This document shows positions 1-10,579 of a stretch of 64,000 nucleotides of DNA, one piece after another (position 1 is the first letter of the stretch; each line of letters begins with the position of its first letter). This stretch comes from Metridium senile (taxonomy: Eukaryota > Cnidaria > Anthozoa > Actiniaria > Metridiidae). The stretch covers positions 2,339,368 to 2,403,367 of the forward strand of contig OX459105.1 of assembly GCA_949775045.1 (NCBI GenBank). Direction: 5' to 3'. The notes below the pieces were generated by a model. It had not been told where the DNA came from and searched no databases. It saw nothing but the letters and a program-made list of their open reading frames with translations. Made by a program: the position numbers and the translations under genes.

Positions 1-390
1 TTTTGAAGCCGTTTGCCCACCTTTTCAACATTGTTGAAACATGTGGAATCGATGTTGAATTGATGTTGAAAGAGTATAAACGCGTTTAAACTTTGCTTTT
101 GTTGCTTTGAATGTTGAATCGAAGTTTTTAAACGTCGTTTGCCTTGCTCCGTTCAACATTGATGACTACGCCCATGCGCATTTAGTGGTCTTTCAAATAC
201 GTAACACGTTTCAACAATGTTGAAAGGGGGTGGCAAACGGTTTCAACATTACCATTCAACAAAATCTAACAGATGTTGAAGTACAATAACATCGAACGAA
301 TGTTCAATGAAGCAAATGTTGAAGCCATTTGCCCAATACTTGCTTCAACATCCGTTCGATTTTGTTGAATAGCAATGGGCCTTAAATATT
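1..390. repeat. nested foldback repeat rich in GTTGAA/TTCAAC
   Basis: Positions 1-40 and about 203-245 are inverted copies of each other, sharing the words CGTTTGCC and CAACATTGTTGAAAC. A second inverted pair lies at about 255-285 and 335-370 (TTCAACAAAATC against GATTTTGTTGAA). The layout is that of a nonautonomous terminal-inverted-repeat element. The left end may be cut by the window edge. No coding potential is seen. Confidence 0.6.
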
Positions 391-730
391 AGTGCTTTCC
401 TTTTCTCAGAAGGTAACACCGTAAAAAACTTAACTTTACTGACTCGTTTCGAACTTTAACCCTTAATCGGAGTAACCTGGAAAGGCGTGCAAACGATGTA
501 AATCTGAGATTAGTAAGTCTTGTTTTAATAGAATTCTACAGTCTCTTGTAAAACCTACTCAAGTAAAGTGGTATCTATTTGCTGTTAATAGAACAGCGAG
601 AAATAAAATGATTGATTGAACCTCCCGCCTAGACTAATTGGCCTTTGGCAACAACAGGTCACGTGATCCTACCCCCTTTTAAATCGAGCAGCTGTTTAGA
701 AATGAACATCAGAAATGAAAAGAGCACCTC

Positions 731-1099
731 TTTTGTGTTTGTATGTAATATATACAATATGAGCGGCCGATCTGTATCCGATATACAACGGCGAGTCGAA
801 GACGAGCCGTTGTATATCGGATACAGATCGGACGCGAATATTGTATAGAACTTATGAAAGTCCAACGTTAGTTCTTTCATATTTTACTAAAATTGTCAAG
901 ATAAATGTAAATCTGGCCGAGAAAATTCAAGTTGAAACTTATGCAAATCAGGACGAAATCTGTATGAGATTTACAACCTCCGTCACGGACGTGAATTCTT
1001 TTGTCAATTGCTCATTAATTATTCATGAATTTTATAAGTGTTAGTTACCAATAATAAAAAATTATAATAAAAAAGTTTGTTCTAGAACTGATGAAAAAA
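731..1099 (+). mobile_element. retroposon-like insertion with 14-bp target-site duplication
   Basis: The insertion is bracketed by the direct repeat GAAAAGAGCACCTC at 717-730 and 1100-1113. Uninterrupted copies of the host element contain the corresponding word only once. The insert ends in A-rich sequence just before the right repeat, as retroposons do. Its central part (about 950-1040, with GTCACGGACGTGA and ATTAATTATTCATGA) recurs at 18800-18870 plus 19430-19460, 44900-44960 and 45640-45700, so it is a dispersed family. Confidence 0.6.
751..848. repeat. near-perfect 98-nt hairpin
   Basis: Arms 767-792 and 806-831 are perfect inverted complements (26 bp) around a 13-nt loop. The outer segments 751-760 and 839-848 (TATACAATAT / ATATTGTATA) also pair. 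It lies at the 5' end of the retroposon-like insertion. Transcribed on either strand it would form a long hairpin RNA. Confidence 0.8.
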
Positions 1100-1395
1100 G
1101 AAAAGAGCACCTCAGTATTAGTAAGAAGGCTCATAATGTTGAGTATATACAAATCCTTAAATATCTAATTTTATATTTAATTCTCCTATACTCAACATTG
1201 AGCTAAAACTTTGTCTTCTAATATTGAGGTGTTCGTTTTAATTCTGATGTTCATTTTTACACAGCTGCTCGATTTAAAAGGAGTAGGGTCACATGACCTG
1301 TTGAAACAAAAGGCCTCTTGATTGATTGAACCTCCAGCATTGACCTATTACATTTCTATTTGTGACATTGATATGTAAACATATCACATAATTTT

Positions 1396-1655
1396 GATAT
1401 AAAACTTGAAACCTGTACTAAAGACTGACATTGCTACATTAATTCTCAGCTATTGGAAAGTAATCAGCAAAACATAGGACGATTCCTCCGAGACATTCTA
1501 TGAAGTTGAAGCATCGAATCTATTTTGATAAACTTGAAACCTGTACTAAAGACTGACATTGCTACATGAATTCTCATTTTTTCGAAAAGTAATCAGCAAA
1601 ACATAGCTCGATTCTTCCGAGACATTCTATGAAGTTGAAGCATCGAATCGATTTC
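1396..1655. repeat. tandem duplication of a ~130-bp segment
   Basis: Two adjacent copies begin with AACTTGAAACCTGTACTAAA (near 1403 and near 1528) and end with GAAGTTGAAGCATCGAAT. They differ by scattered substitutions. No coding content is recognised, and the following 400 bases are unremarkable. Confidence 0.8.
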
Positions 1656-2066
1656 CGTAGAGGATAAAGATGTAGGCCCGTCCGCGCAATCCAGACAAAA
1701 CATCTAATTCGCGCTTTAGTCCAAGGTAAGGAGAAAGAACTATCAAGGTAATTGATATAGGGAGGGGGAAGGGGATTTGGAATGGGGGGATTCCTTAAAA
1801 AATATCGAGCACAGCTGTAACCTTGCTTTTTCCCGAAATACGCGTATTTATTTTGTGCTTGAAATATCATGCACTGTAGAATAATAATGTACAATTTATT
1901 ACTTATATTGCGCTATACAAGTTATACATGATATTATTAAAATTGTTAAATACAAATAGTAAGATAGAATAGAATATTTACATTTTTAAAAGGTTATAAA
2001 CCTGACACAATAAAAAAATAAATAGCTAATGTTAATAAACATATTTATGTTTATATGAAAATATTT

Positions 2067-2820
2067 CTAAAACGCCTTCCTAAAATAATATGTCTTTAAT
2101 AACTTTCTAAAATGATCAACGGTTTTTGCTTCGCGGATTTCATTTGGTAGTAAGTTCCACAACATGGGTGCTGCTGATACAAACCCACGGTCACCTATAA
2201 GGTCTTTAATGTTTTTACTGATGGTGGTCTAATAAATATAAGTATAAGAGCTCGTCATTAGATCGTAGATGATATCGAGATGGAATGCTAATATTAACAA
2301 GTTCATATATATAAGATGGCGTCAGTCCATGGATAGCTTTATATGTTATGAGCAATATCTTGAAGTCTATCCTAAATTTAACTGGGAGCCAGTGAAGTTC
2401 TTTTAGAACAGGAGTGATATGATCAAAGCGTTGAATGTTGCAGATGAGTCGCGCAGCTGTATTTTGCACTTTCTGTAGTTTGGCTGTAGTTGAGTTTGAG
2501 GTGTTCCATAAAGCAGGCTGTTACAATAGGCAATGCGGCTGGTTACTAAAGCGTTCCGCCAGGGTTTTTGTACTTTGATGATCCAAAAGTCTCCTAATTT
2601 AACTGATACTGTGTAGGTTGTTAAAAGCAGCTTTGCATACTTTATTAATGTGCGTACTCATACTAAGCTGAGAGTCAAACCAGCATCCCAAGTTCCTGAC
2701 TTCACTAAGTGGCATTAGTTGGGCGTTTCCTACACGAAGGGTGTCGATGCTGACTTTTGTAAACGGTCGATGTTACGTAAGGTTATTACGTTCCGTGAGT
2801 GATTTGTTGACGTAAATAAT
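2067..2820 (-). pseudogene. degenerate non-LTR retrotransposon, reverse transcriptase C-terminal part
   Basis: On the minus strand, 2469-2215 reads QNTAARLICN then HITPVLKELHWLPVKFRI and ITYKAIHGLTPSYI. This is the characteristic region just C-terminal to the reverse transcriptase of CR1/L2/jockey-like LINEs. Upstream (about 2760-2480), across stops and frameshifts, come SEVRNLGCWFDSQLSMSTHI and related pieces. Downstream, 2190-2067 reads GDRGFVSAAPMLWNLLPNEI and ends RKAF-stop, the usual terminus of such ORF2 proteins. The order matches the family, but the frame is broken in several places, so it is a dead fragment without endonuclease or catalytic RT motifs. Confidence 0.85.
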
Positions 2821-2824
2821 AACT

Positions 2825-3107
2825 TTACTGTCTTTATGTCTATATGTCTGGGTTTAATGTCTTTATGTCTATATGTCTGGGTTTACTGTCTTTATGTCTA
2901 TATGTCTGGGTTTACTGTCTTTATGTCTATGTGTCTGGGTTTACTGTCTTTATGTCTATATGTCTGGGTTTACTGTCTTTATGTCTATATGTCTGGGTTT
3001 ACTGTCTTTATGTCTATGTGTCTGGGTTTACTGTCTTTATGTCTATATGTCTGGGTTTACTGTCTTTATGTCTATATGTCTGGGTTTACTGTCTTTATGT
3101 CTATTGG
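2825..3107. repeat. 29-bp minisatellite, about 9.5 copies
   Basis: The unit contains ATGTCTGGGTTTACTGTC followed by TTTATGTCTAT. Copies are nearly identical, with a single T/G alternation (TATATG or TATGTG) that falls in a roughly three-unit pattern. The unit is not a multiple of three, so the three overlapping plus-strand reading frames through it are artefacts of the repeat. Confidence 0.9.
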
Positions 3108-3225
3108 TTATTCGTGTGGGAATTGCTAGAGAAGTTCCATCAGGGCCAGGCATCGGATGAATATCATGTCATATCACCGCTAATTATGATAGTCATTGCC
3201 AAGAATAATAAGAAACTCTAGCCTT

Positions 3226-3316
3226 TAGCCTGAGAAAACAGACGTTGTTTCGCTCCTCGTCCCCTTGCGAAAGGCGGGGGGACGAGGAGCGAAACAACGT
3301 CTGTTTTCTCAGGCTA
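3226..3316. repeat. perfect 39-bp inverted repeat (hairpin)
   Basis: Arms 3226-3264 and 3278-3316 are exact inverted complements, each containing CAGACGTTGTTTCGCTCC or its complement, around a 13-nt loop. Perfect identity over 39 bp suggests recent formation or arm-to-arm conversion. No target-site duplication is obvious. It may be a small foldback transposon or a hairpin RNA source. Confidence 0.85.
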
Positions 3317-3889
3317 TAGCCTTCAACCACCTTTTTTTTGCCGGATATTTTGGTATTTCTATTTATTTAGCTTATTTAAAAAAAAGTAAAATTTACCGAC
3401 AACCGTTAGAACGCCGAATTTTTTTACCGTCAACCGTCAACCGGGGGGGGGAGGGGGGGTTGTTTCTTGTAAGGTTGATCGGCGATCGGTTTTGTAAATG
3501 ACCCCTAAAAGTAAAAGGTACACACAGATTTAGATAACTGTTAAAGCCTTGTTGAATTCAACACCTACAAGGTACGACTGCGTGATGTTCTTGCCAGCCA
3601 AGCTTACTTTTAGTAACAAAGCAGAGTAAAAATGAGGGTAAAACGGTGAACTTCTAAACGTCAAACGCCCCTCCCCTCCCCTTTCTCATCGAGACCCTCT
3701 TTCTTTGTCCATGTCTTCGGGACCGACCACTTCTAGTGAAGACCAACTTTCGAGGTTTTTAATATATTTTAACATCTTCATGCTTGTTTAATTTTGTCGT
3801 ATGATAATTTTTTCTTGCATGCCTGTCTGTTATTTCTAAGTTCATTTGTTTTTTATTGATCTTGTCAGCGTTTAAATGACTTATGAAAT

Positions 3890-4930
3890 TAGTCGAGCCA
3901 AACAATGATTAACTTTGTCTTTCAAAAGTAAATTCAAAAATGACTTTGTATGATATTAAATTTGTAGAACAAAACAATTTAACTCTTGAAAACAACTGCT
4001 TAAAAAAATAACTATCAATTTCAATGGAGAAATAAATAATGAAATATGAATGGCCATGTAATGAAATTAGGCCAACATCACGAATGTTATATATTTCTTT
4101 CAGAGGAAATTTAAAAATAACTATGTATGATATTAAATTTGTTGAGCAAAACAATTTAACTCTTGCACGTAACTTATTAAAAATTAACTATCAATGGTGA
4201 AAAAATGAAATATAAATGACAATATGACTTAATATGAAATTAAATTTGTTGAGCAAAACAATTTAAATCTCGAATGCAGCTGATTATCTATCAATTTCAT
4301 TGGTGAATATGAAATATAAATGACTATCATGCCCAGTATGACTATCAATGCATGTTGAAAAAAAAATACAAAATATGAATGACCATGAAATGAAATTAGG
4401 CCAACATCACGAATGTTATATATTTCTTTCAGAGTAAATTTAAAAAGGAATATGTATGAAATCGCAACTGATTATAAAATAACTATCAATGGTGAAAAAA
4501 ATGAAATATAAATGACTATATATTAAACGAAATAGTCCAGCATCACAAGTCTTTACATTATCTTTCGAAAATACATATTACTGAAAAAGGACTAGGTATG
4601 AACTTAAATTTGTACAGCAAAACAATTTAACTCTCGAACGCAACTGATAAAAATAACAATCAATTTCAATGGTGAAAAAATAATGGAAAATGACTATTAT
4701 ATGATATTAAATTTGTAGAGCAAAAACAATTTAACTCTCGAATGCAGCTGATTAAAAAATAACAATCAATTTCAATGGTGAAAAAATAATGAAATATGAC
4801 TATAGTATGATATTAAATTTGTACAGCAAAACAATTTAACTCTCGAATGCAACTGATTAAAAAATAACTATCAATTTCAATGGTGAAAAAATATATATAT
4901 ATAAATGACTACGAAATGAAATAGTCTATT
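3890..4930. repeat. diverged tandem repeats, about 110-170 bp unit
   Basis: Seven or so degenerate copies contain the words AAATTTGTAGAGCAAAACAA, AACTATCAATTTCAATGG and GAAATATGAATGACCAT. Some copies add a longer tail with CCAACATCACGAATGTTATA. AT-rich and noncoding; the open frames here are repeat artefacts. Confidence 0.7.
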
Positions 4931-4992
4931 TAATATCACAAGGCTATATATTTTAAAAATAACTAATAAGATTAAGGATAGGTAATATAATG

Positions 4993-5149
4993 AAATTTTT
5001 AACACCGTAAAAAATGTTGACTTAACTTTACTGACGTTTCGAGCTTTATAGTCCTTCGTCGGAGTAAAAAAACTCCGACGAAGGGCTAAAGCTCGAAACG
5101 TCAGTTAAGTTAAGTCAACATTTTTTTTTTACGGTGTTAAAAATTTCAT
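4993..5149. repeat. foldback element (CGTTTCGAGCTTTAGCCC family)
   Basis: Two arms of about 74 bp (4993-5066 and 5073-5149) are inverted complements around a 6-nt A-rich loop. They include AACACCGTAAAAAATGTTGA, ACTGACGTTTCGAGCTTTA and CCTTCGTCGGAGT. Related copies lie near 5750-5815, 5895-5990, 18690-18790 and 44513-44645. The outer ends run into satellite B sequence. Confidence 0.75.
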
Positions 5150-5310
5150 TCTATTACCTATCGTTTATATGAAACACCGACGCAGCCTATACTAGTTTAC
5201 TCGCTAGTTTCTATTTCTATTTTTTTACGGTGTTACAAATTTCATTCTATTACCTATCGTTTATATGAAACACCGACGCAGCCTATACTAGTTTACTCGC
5301 TAGTTTCCAT
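5150..5310 (-). repeat. satellite B, about two copies
   Basis: Two copies, minus orientation, of the roughly 94-bp unit found in full at 18030-18690. Each carries the box containing CGACGCAGCCTATACTAG. It continues directly out of the right arm of the foldback element. Confidence 0.75.
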
Positions 5311-5745
5311 TTAATAAAATCAAGTTCACTGAGATATAATAAGAGTCTTCATTTATAACATACATATACTTGGCAACAAAACAGTTTCTAGCAATAACCT
5401 CTTTAATGTAAAAATTATAAAAATATCTATCGAAAGGTAAGAAATATGAAATATAAATAACAATATAAAATGAAATTAGTACAGCCCAATGTTTTTTCAA
5501 AAGTAAATTAAAAATGACTAATAAGATTCACTAAGATATAATACGAGTATTTATAAAATACTTGGCAACAGAACTGTTTCTAGAACTAACTATAAATTAT
5601 AAAACTAACTATAGAAAAAATAACTACCGAATGGTAAGAAATATGAAATATAAATGACTATATAAAAAAATGAAATTAGTTCAGTCAAATGTTTTTTGTT
5701 TTTTTTCAAACTGTTGATTAAGAATGACTTAGATTAATTTTACCG
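5311..5745. repeat. AT-rich imperfect duplication
   Basis: Two diverged copies (about 5320-5505 and 5520-5710) share CACTGAGATATAATA-like, CTTGGCAACA, ACTGTTTCTAG and GGTAAGAAATATGAAATATA words. No gene is recognised. Confidence 0.55.
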
Positions 5746-5749
5746 GCCC

Positions 5750-6020
5750 GTCGAAGGGCTAAAGCTCGAAGCGTCAGTAGAGTAAAGTTGACATTTTTCA
5801 CGGTAAATGGAAACTAGCGAGTTAACTAGTATAAGCTGCGTCGGTGTTTCAGTTGATATAAACGATAGGTAATAGATCGAATGAAATTTGTAACACCGTA
5901 AAACTTTACTGACGTTTCGAGATTTAGCCCTTCGTCGGAGGGCTAAAGCTCGAAACGTCAGTAAAGTTAAGTCAACAGTTTTTACGGTGCGTTACAAATT
6001 TAATTATATTACCTATCGTT
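5750..6020. repeat. foldback arms flanked by satellite B units
   Basis: A partial arm (5750-5805) is followed by one plus-strand satellite B unit (5810-5890, with GAGTTAACTAGTATAAGCTG). Then comes a foldback pair around 5905-5985 centred on CTTCGTCGGAGGGCTAAAGC, and a minus-strand satellite B edge. The symmetry suggests one composite element: satellite, arm, loop, arm, satellite. Confidence 0.65.
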
Positions 6021-6069
6021 TATGATAATAGTAAAGTTTTTATTTAAACGAGGGTGTGACAAGAAATAG

Positions 6070-6460
6070 TCCCGGCGTAGTCAATCGAACGTTACTGAAC
6101 AAAAAAACAATCGAACACAATCGAACGCCAATCGTTCGATTGGTTGCCGATTGGTTCGGCAATCGTACACATTCGAACACGAAGTTTGCTGTGAGTTCGA
6201 TTACCGAACACAATCGAACGCTAACCAATCGAACAAAAAAAATCAGAAAAATCACTGTTCGATTATGTTCGATTGCCTTATTGTTCGATTTCCGAACGTT
6301 CGATTATGTTCGATTGCCTTATTGCTCGATTTCCGAACGTTCGATTGTGTTCGATTGCTAAAATTTTACTGTGAGTTCGATTGTGTCCGATTGCCGAACC
6401 AATCGACAATCAATCGAACGATTGATGTTCGATTGAGTTCGATTGCCGAACGTTCGAAAA
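6070..6460. repeat. dense field of GTTCGATT / AATCGAAC words
   Basis: By eye I count twelve exact GTTCGATT and six exact AATCGAAC in about 390 bp, plus one-base variants, in both orientations. They often meet as CGAACGTTCG palindromes. A longer unit (TTATTGTTCGATTTCCGAAC) repeats at about 6279 and 6322. Both strands stay open for about 100 codons only because of the repeat. A satellite B fragment follows at 6484-6530. Confidence 0.8.
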
Positions 6461-6530
6461 CACTAATAAACTTGTGGCCCTCAAACACCGACGCAGCCTA
6501 TACTAGTTTACTTGCTAGTTAACGATTGGT

Positions 6531-6860
6531 AAAAAATATAAATAATTGACTAACGAAATACAAACACTAAAAACGTGCAAAACCTATGACTACTTAATTA
6601 TAAATAGTAGGGTACAAACACTAAAAGTGTGCAATACTTTGTACTATTTACCACTAAATAGTGTTGATTAAACAATAGAGAACAAAAGAATTTGCATAAT
6701 TTAGCAGTATTTAGTGTATTTATGTTGCACACTTTTAGTGTTTGTACTCTACTATTTAAAAAATGGAAAACAATATAATTAACATAAAATATAATTATTT
6801 AGTACTATTCGTATTGCACGCTTTTATGTTTGTACTCTAGTTGAGCCAAATAATAGTAAA
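6531..6860. repeat. repeated ACAAACACTAAAA motif in both orientations
   Basis: Copies of ACAAACACTAAAA(G/C)(T/G)GTGCAA and its complement (TTGCACACTTTTAGTGTTTG) are interspersed with TTTAGTACTATT-like words. This looks like degenerate tandem or foldback DNA; no gene is seen. Confidence 0.55.
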
Positions 6861-7074
6861 ACAAATATAAAATCAGCAAATGACAGTCAATGGTAGTTTT
6901 TTTTTTCGCCAAAAACAATATATATATATTTTGATGCATCATTATCCAGCAGATGATAAGTATAGTTTATTAAGTTAGGTAATGATTTGCAAACTATGTT
7001 TGTAATCAATTAAAAAAGGTAAAAATAAATAACAATAAAAGAGACTATATCTAAAATTATAAATACTTAGCAAA

Positions 7075-7560
7075 TAGTACATAGTCTAGCATCGTCTACG
7101 CTATAATAAACTTTTGTTCGCAAAGTGAATTGAAGGGAAATTGAAGGGAAAAAATTATAAAATTGTAATTAGCTAGTCTAACATCACCAACGCTATAAGT
7201 TTTGTTCGCAAAGTAAATTGAAGTAAATTGCTAAAAATGCCTAATATATATATTTGAAATTATAAATAATTAGTCTAACATCACCAACGCTGTAATAAAC
7301 TTTTGTTCGCAAAGTAAATTGAAGAGAAATTGAAGGAAATTGCTCTATATTCCCATATTTGAAATTATGAATAATTAGTCTAACATCACCAACGCTATAA
7401 TAAACTTTTGTTCGTAAAGTAAATTGAATGTGAATTGAAGGAAATTGCATGCTAAAAATTCCCATATTTGAAATTATAAATAATTAGTCTATCATCACCA
7501 ACACTATAAGGTTTGTTCGTAAAGTAAATTGAAGGCGAAATGGAGGAAATTGCAAGAAGA
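7075..7560. repeat. tandem repeat, ~110-120 bp, about five copies
   Basis: Each copy carries GTCTAACATCACCAACGCTA, then TTTTGTTCGCAAAGTAAATT, then GAAGGAAATTGC and a TATTTGAAATTATAAAT tail. Copies differ by small indels. Noncoding. Confidence 0.8.
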
Positions 7561-7789
7561 CAACCTTGCTAATTTGAAAGGACAACCGGGGCAAACAGTA
7601 CAAGAAAAACAGATCTCATTCCAATTATTTTTTTCCCTCTAATTAAAAAGATGTGTCTGTAGCTTCACTGTTGTTTACTTTCTGACTCTACTAAAACGGG
7701 TTTTTCAGTCCGTTATTAATATTTAGAAACAAAACTCAATTGCTTTGTTTAGTAAAGCGAATGAAGAGGCCTCACGAACGCATCAGGAA

Positions 7790-8115
7790 GGGAGAAACAA
7801 AGGAAAAATATACGTAGAGAAACAGCTTAAACTAGACAGGAAGATGGGAAAAACGACGAAGAAATATACCTAGAGAAACAGCTTAAAATAGACAGGGAGA
7901 TGGGAGAAACAACGGGGAAATATAGGGAGAACAGAAAATAGGGAGGAGAGAGAACTGGACAGCGTAAAATAGACAGGGAGATGGGAGAACGGGAAATATA
8001 CGTAGAGTACAGTACGGGAAATATGGAGAACAAAAATGGCTTTAAATAGACGGAAAGATGGGAGGAAAAAGCTGCTTAAAAAGACAGAGACCTTATAAAC
8101 TACTGGAAAATAGGG
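7790..8115. repeat. purine-rich degenerate tandem repeat
   Basis: Words such as ATAGACAGGGAGATGGGAGA, AATATACGTAGAG and AACAGCTTAAA recur six or so times at irregular spacing. It is strongly purine-biased on the plus strand. Confidence 0.65.
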
Positions 8116-8649
8116 AGGAATGAAAAATACCCGGTAAAAATAGTGAAAATTAGCTCAAGAAACACTGAAAAACTGCGACGATATTTGTTTGAATTTGTAC
8201 GTATTTCAGATAAATTAATTTGTTTAAAATCAAAGGAGACTTTCCATTTTAATAATTGTCATAATTTCGCTCTACAGGGAACCATTTTGGTTGATTCATT
8301 CCTTCTAAATCATTTTTCCATCCAATGCAATAATTAATTAAAGACAAACGATTCAAAATGAAGATAAACAAAAACCTGTCATTGAAATTGAAAATGAACC
8401 GAAAAAAGTTTCCAACTCAAATCGACAAACGTCATAGCTGTCCGATTATTACAGCATAGAGAATAAATATTAACTTCATTTTGATAAGAAAAACGAATTT
8501 CAAATTTAAAAAAATTGCCCTAAACTGTTTTCGTAAAAACGTTCCGTTTTAGAAGTGAAATCGTTAATTATGTTTACTCGATACTGCGGAATAAACAAAG
8601 TAAGTTTTGAATGAAAGAGTTGCCGGTTCGAAATTACTTCTGAGTGAGC

Positions 8650-9215
8650 AGTTTCTATAAGTACAATCGATTTTCGTGTCTACCCGATAATAAACAAAGC
8701 TACTAACAAATGTTTTGCAAAATATAGCAAAAAGTAAAAAAGTTGCAATTGTTTTTGAATAGCAGTAAAATTTGTATAAGTACAATCGATTTTCATATGT
8801 CTACCCGATAATAAACAAAGCTACTAACAAGTGTTTTGCAAAATATAGCAAAAAGTGAAAAAATTGATTGAAATTGTTTTTGAATAGCAGTAAAATTTGT
8901 ATAAGTACAATCGATTTTCATGTCTACCCGATAATAAACAAAGCTACTGACAAGTGTTTTGCAAAAATATATCCTAAAGTGAAAAAATTGATTGAAATTG
9001 TTTTTGAATAGCAGTAAAATTTGTATAAGTACAATCGATTTTCATGTCGACTACCCGATAATAAACAAAGCTACTGACAAGTGTTTTGCAAAATATAGCA
9101 AAAAGGAAAAAAAGTAGCTTGAAATTGTTTTTAAATAAGCGGTTTCATTTGTATAGGTACAATCGATTTTCATATCTACCCCCATGTGTTTTGCAAAATA
9201 TAGCGAAAAGTTGAA
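8650..9215. repeat. ~121-bp tandem repeat, about five copies
   Basis: The unit contains AAGTACAATCGATTTTCATG, CTACCCGATAATAAACAAAG, GTGTTTTGCAAAATATAGC and TTGTTTTTGAATAGCAGTAA. Copies are well conserved except at the edges. No coding function is recognised. Confidence 0.85.
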
Positions 9216-10144
9216 ATTGTTTTTGGATGGGCGGTTTCTGTTTTTTGTAATGACTCGGAGGTCGATCTTTGTATAATGAGAAGCAAACATCTTTGCCGGG
9301 TAAAACGAAACAAGAGTTGTGAGGATTAAAACATGATAGCTTCAAGTGATAGTACAAATTTTGTATCATTGAAATTGATAGTTTTTATTCAATATTATCA
9401 ACAAGAAACAAACAAACAAGTCTTATGCATAGTTAAACAGAAAGGTGATTTAATTTCATGCTGTAAAGCCGGCCAAGAGATTGAGTTACAATCTCTTCAG
9501 TTTGTACGGCTTTGTACTTAAGTCAAAAAGAAAGTTCCTTATCTAAGTAGTGTGTTTCTAAAAGGCTTTTGTCTCCTGTTTATTGTACACTTTTTGTAGA
9601 AGAGAATGTAGACTGTTTAAACAATGTATGATGTCATTTTTGTAAAATAACATTCTGGCAGGTGGAAAACACACAATCAATACGTACCGAAGATATATTT
9701 AAATAAAATATGATTTTGTCCAATGAATGAAACGACAGCGCAAACACAACTGCTGCAAATGTTTATTGTTTGCGCTCCTCGATTATAATAATTATACTCG
9801 CCAGCTCTGCTTTGACTCATTTCATTGTCAATAGGCACAGCTTAGGCGGTAGTCTTTGTGAAGAACTGAGCCTGTTTCAAAGCAAATTGTTAATGTGAAA
9901 GTAACTGCATCGAGGCGATTAACGTGTGCTTGAACGTAAACTAATTTTGGAAGTATGGGTTATATCTTTTTCGCATATTGACTTGTTATTGTCATTTTCG
10001 TTGAACACAAAAATCCCCACAGCAACAACAATTGTTTTCTTAAGTGGGAATTTTAATTTGAAGAAGAAGGCAAAGACGTCACGGGTTTGAAAAAAAAAAC
10101 ACGCAGAAAATAGCCAGTTGTCTAGTAGGGAAGAGACAAGATAA
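9216..10144. other. intergenic, no gene recognised
   Basis: Short open frames occur on both strands but none resembles a known protein or carries a convincing exon structure. This is unique-looking AT-rich DNA upstream of a satellite. Confidence 0.5.
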
Positions 10145-10535
10145 ATGTACAATATCTAGTGGTTAAACCAGTGTGGCTGCGTCGACGTTTCTAAGAAAAC
10201 AATTGGAGTAAAACTGTACGATAACTAGCGGTTAATTAAACTAGTGTGGACTGCGTCGAAGTTTCTAAGCAAACAATTGGAGTAAAAATGTACGATAACT
10301 AGTGGTTAAACTAGTGTGGACTGCGTCGATGTTTCTTGGAAATAATTGGAGTAAAAGTGTATGATAGCTAGTGGTTAAACCAGTGTCGTCTGCGTCGAAG
10401 TTAAGGAAACAATTGGAGTAAAAGTGTATGATAACTAGTGGTTAAACCAGTGTAGACTGCGTCGACGTTTCTAGCAAACAATTGGAGAAAAGTTGTGATA
10501 CAACTAGTGGCTAAACTAGTGTGAACTACGTCTTA
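10145..10535 (+). repeat. satellite A, ~68-bp unit, six copies
   Basis: Units carry ACTAGTGGTTAAACTAGTG then GGACTGCGTCGA, then AACAATTGGAGTAAAA. The same satellite occurs in inverted orientation at 29830-30475. Its first half resembles a segment of satellite B, while the second half does not. Confidence 0.85.
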
Positions 10536-10579
10536 TTTACAGGTAGTCTTAAGAAGTTCCAGAAAGAAAGAAACAACTA

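Larger units (their letters stand above)
640..1315. mobile_element. terminal-inverted-repeat element (GGCCTTTTGCAACAACAGGTCA family), interrupted
   Basis: The ends at 640-716 and 1240-1315 are inverted copies; both carry GGCCTTT, ACAGGTCA, TTTAAATCGAGCAGCTG and GAACATCAGAA. A second copy of the family lies at 54592-54849. This copy is interrupted by another insertion (731-1099). A 17-bp direct repeat, TGATTGATTGAACCTCC, lies at 609-625 and 1319-1335. It does not abut the left terminus, so I do not call it a target-site duplication with confidence. No transposase is present, so this is a nonautonomous, MITE-like element. Confidence 0.7.

Noticed and set aside
1..390. CRISPR-like array of short repeats
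   Set aside because: Repeats are inverted, of unequal length and without regular unique spacers, and the genome is eukaryotic.
609..1335. 17-bp TGATTGATTGAACCTCC repeats as the target-site duplication of the outer 640-1315 element
   Set aside because: They do not touch the left terminus (14 extra bases), so they may be an older duplication or part of another repeat.
2836..3221. Three overlapping frames of about 95-125 codons (Cys/Tyr/Val-rich)
   Set aside because: The 29-bp unit shifts frame every copy, so all three frames are open equally. No homology or gene context.
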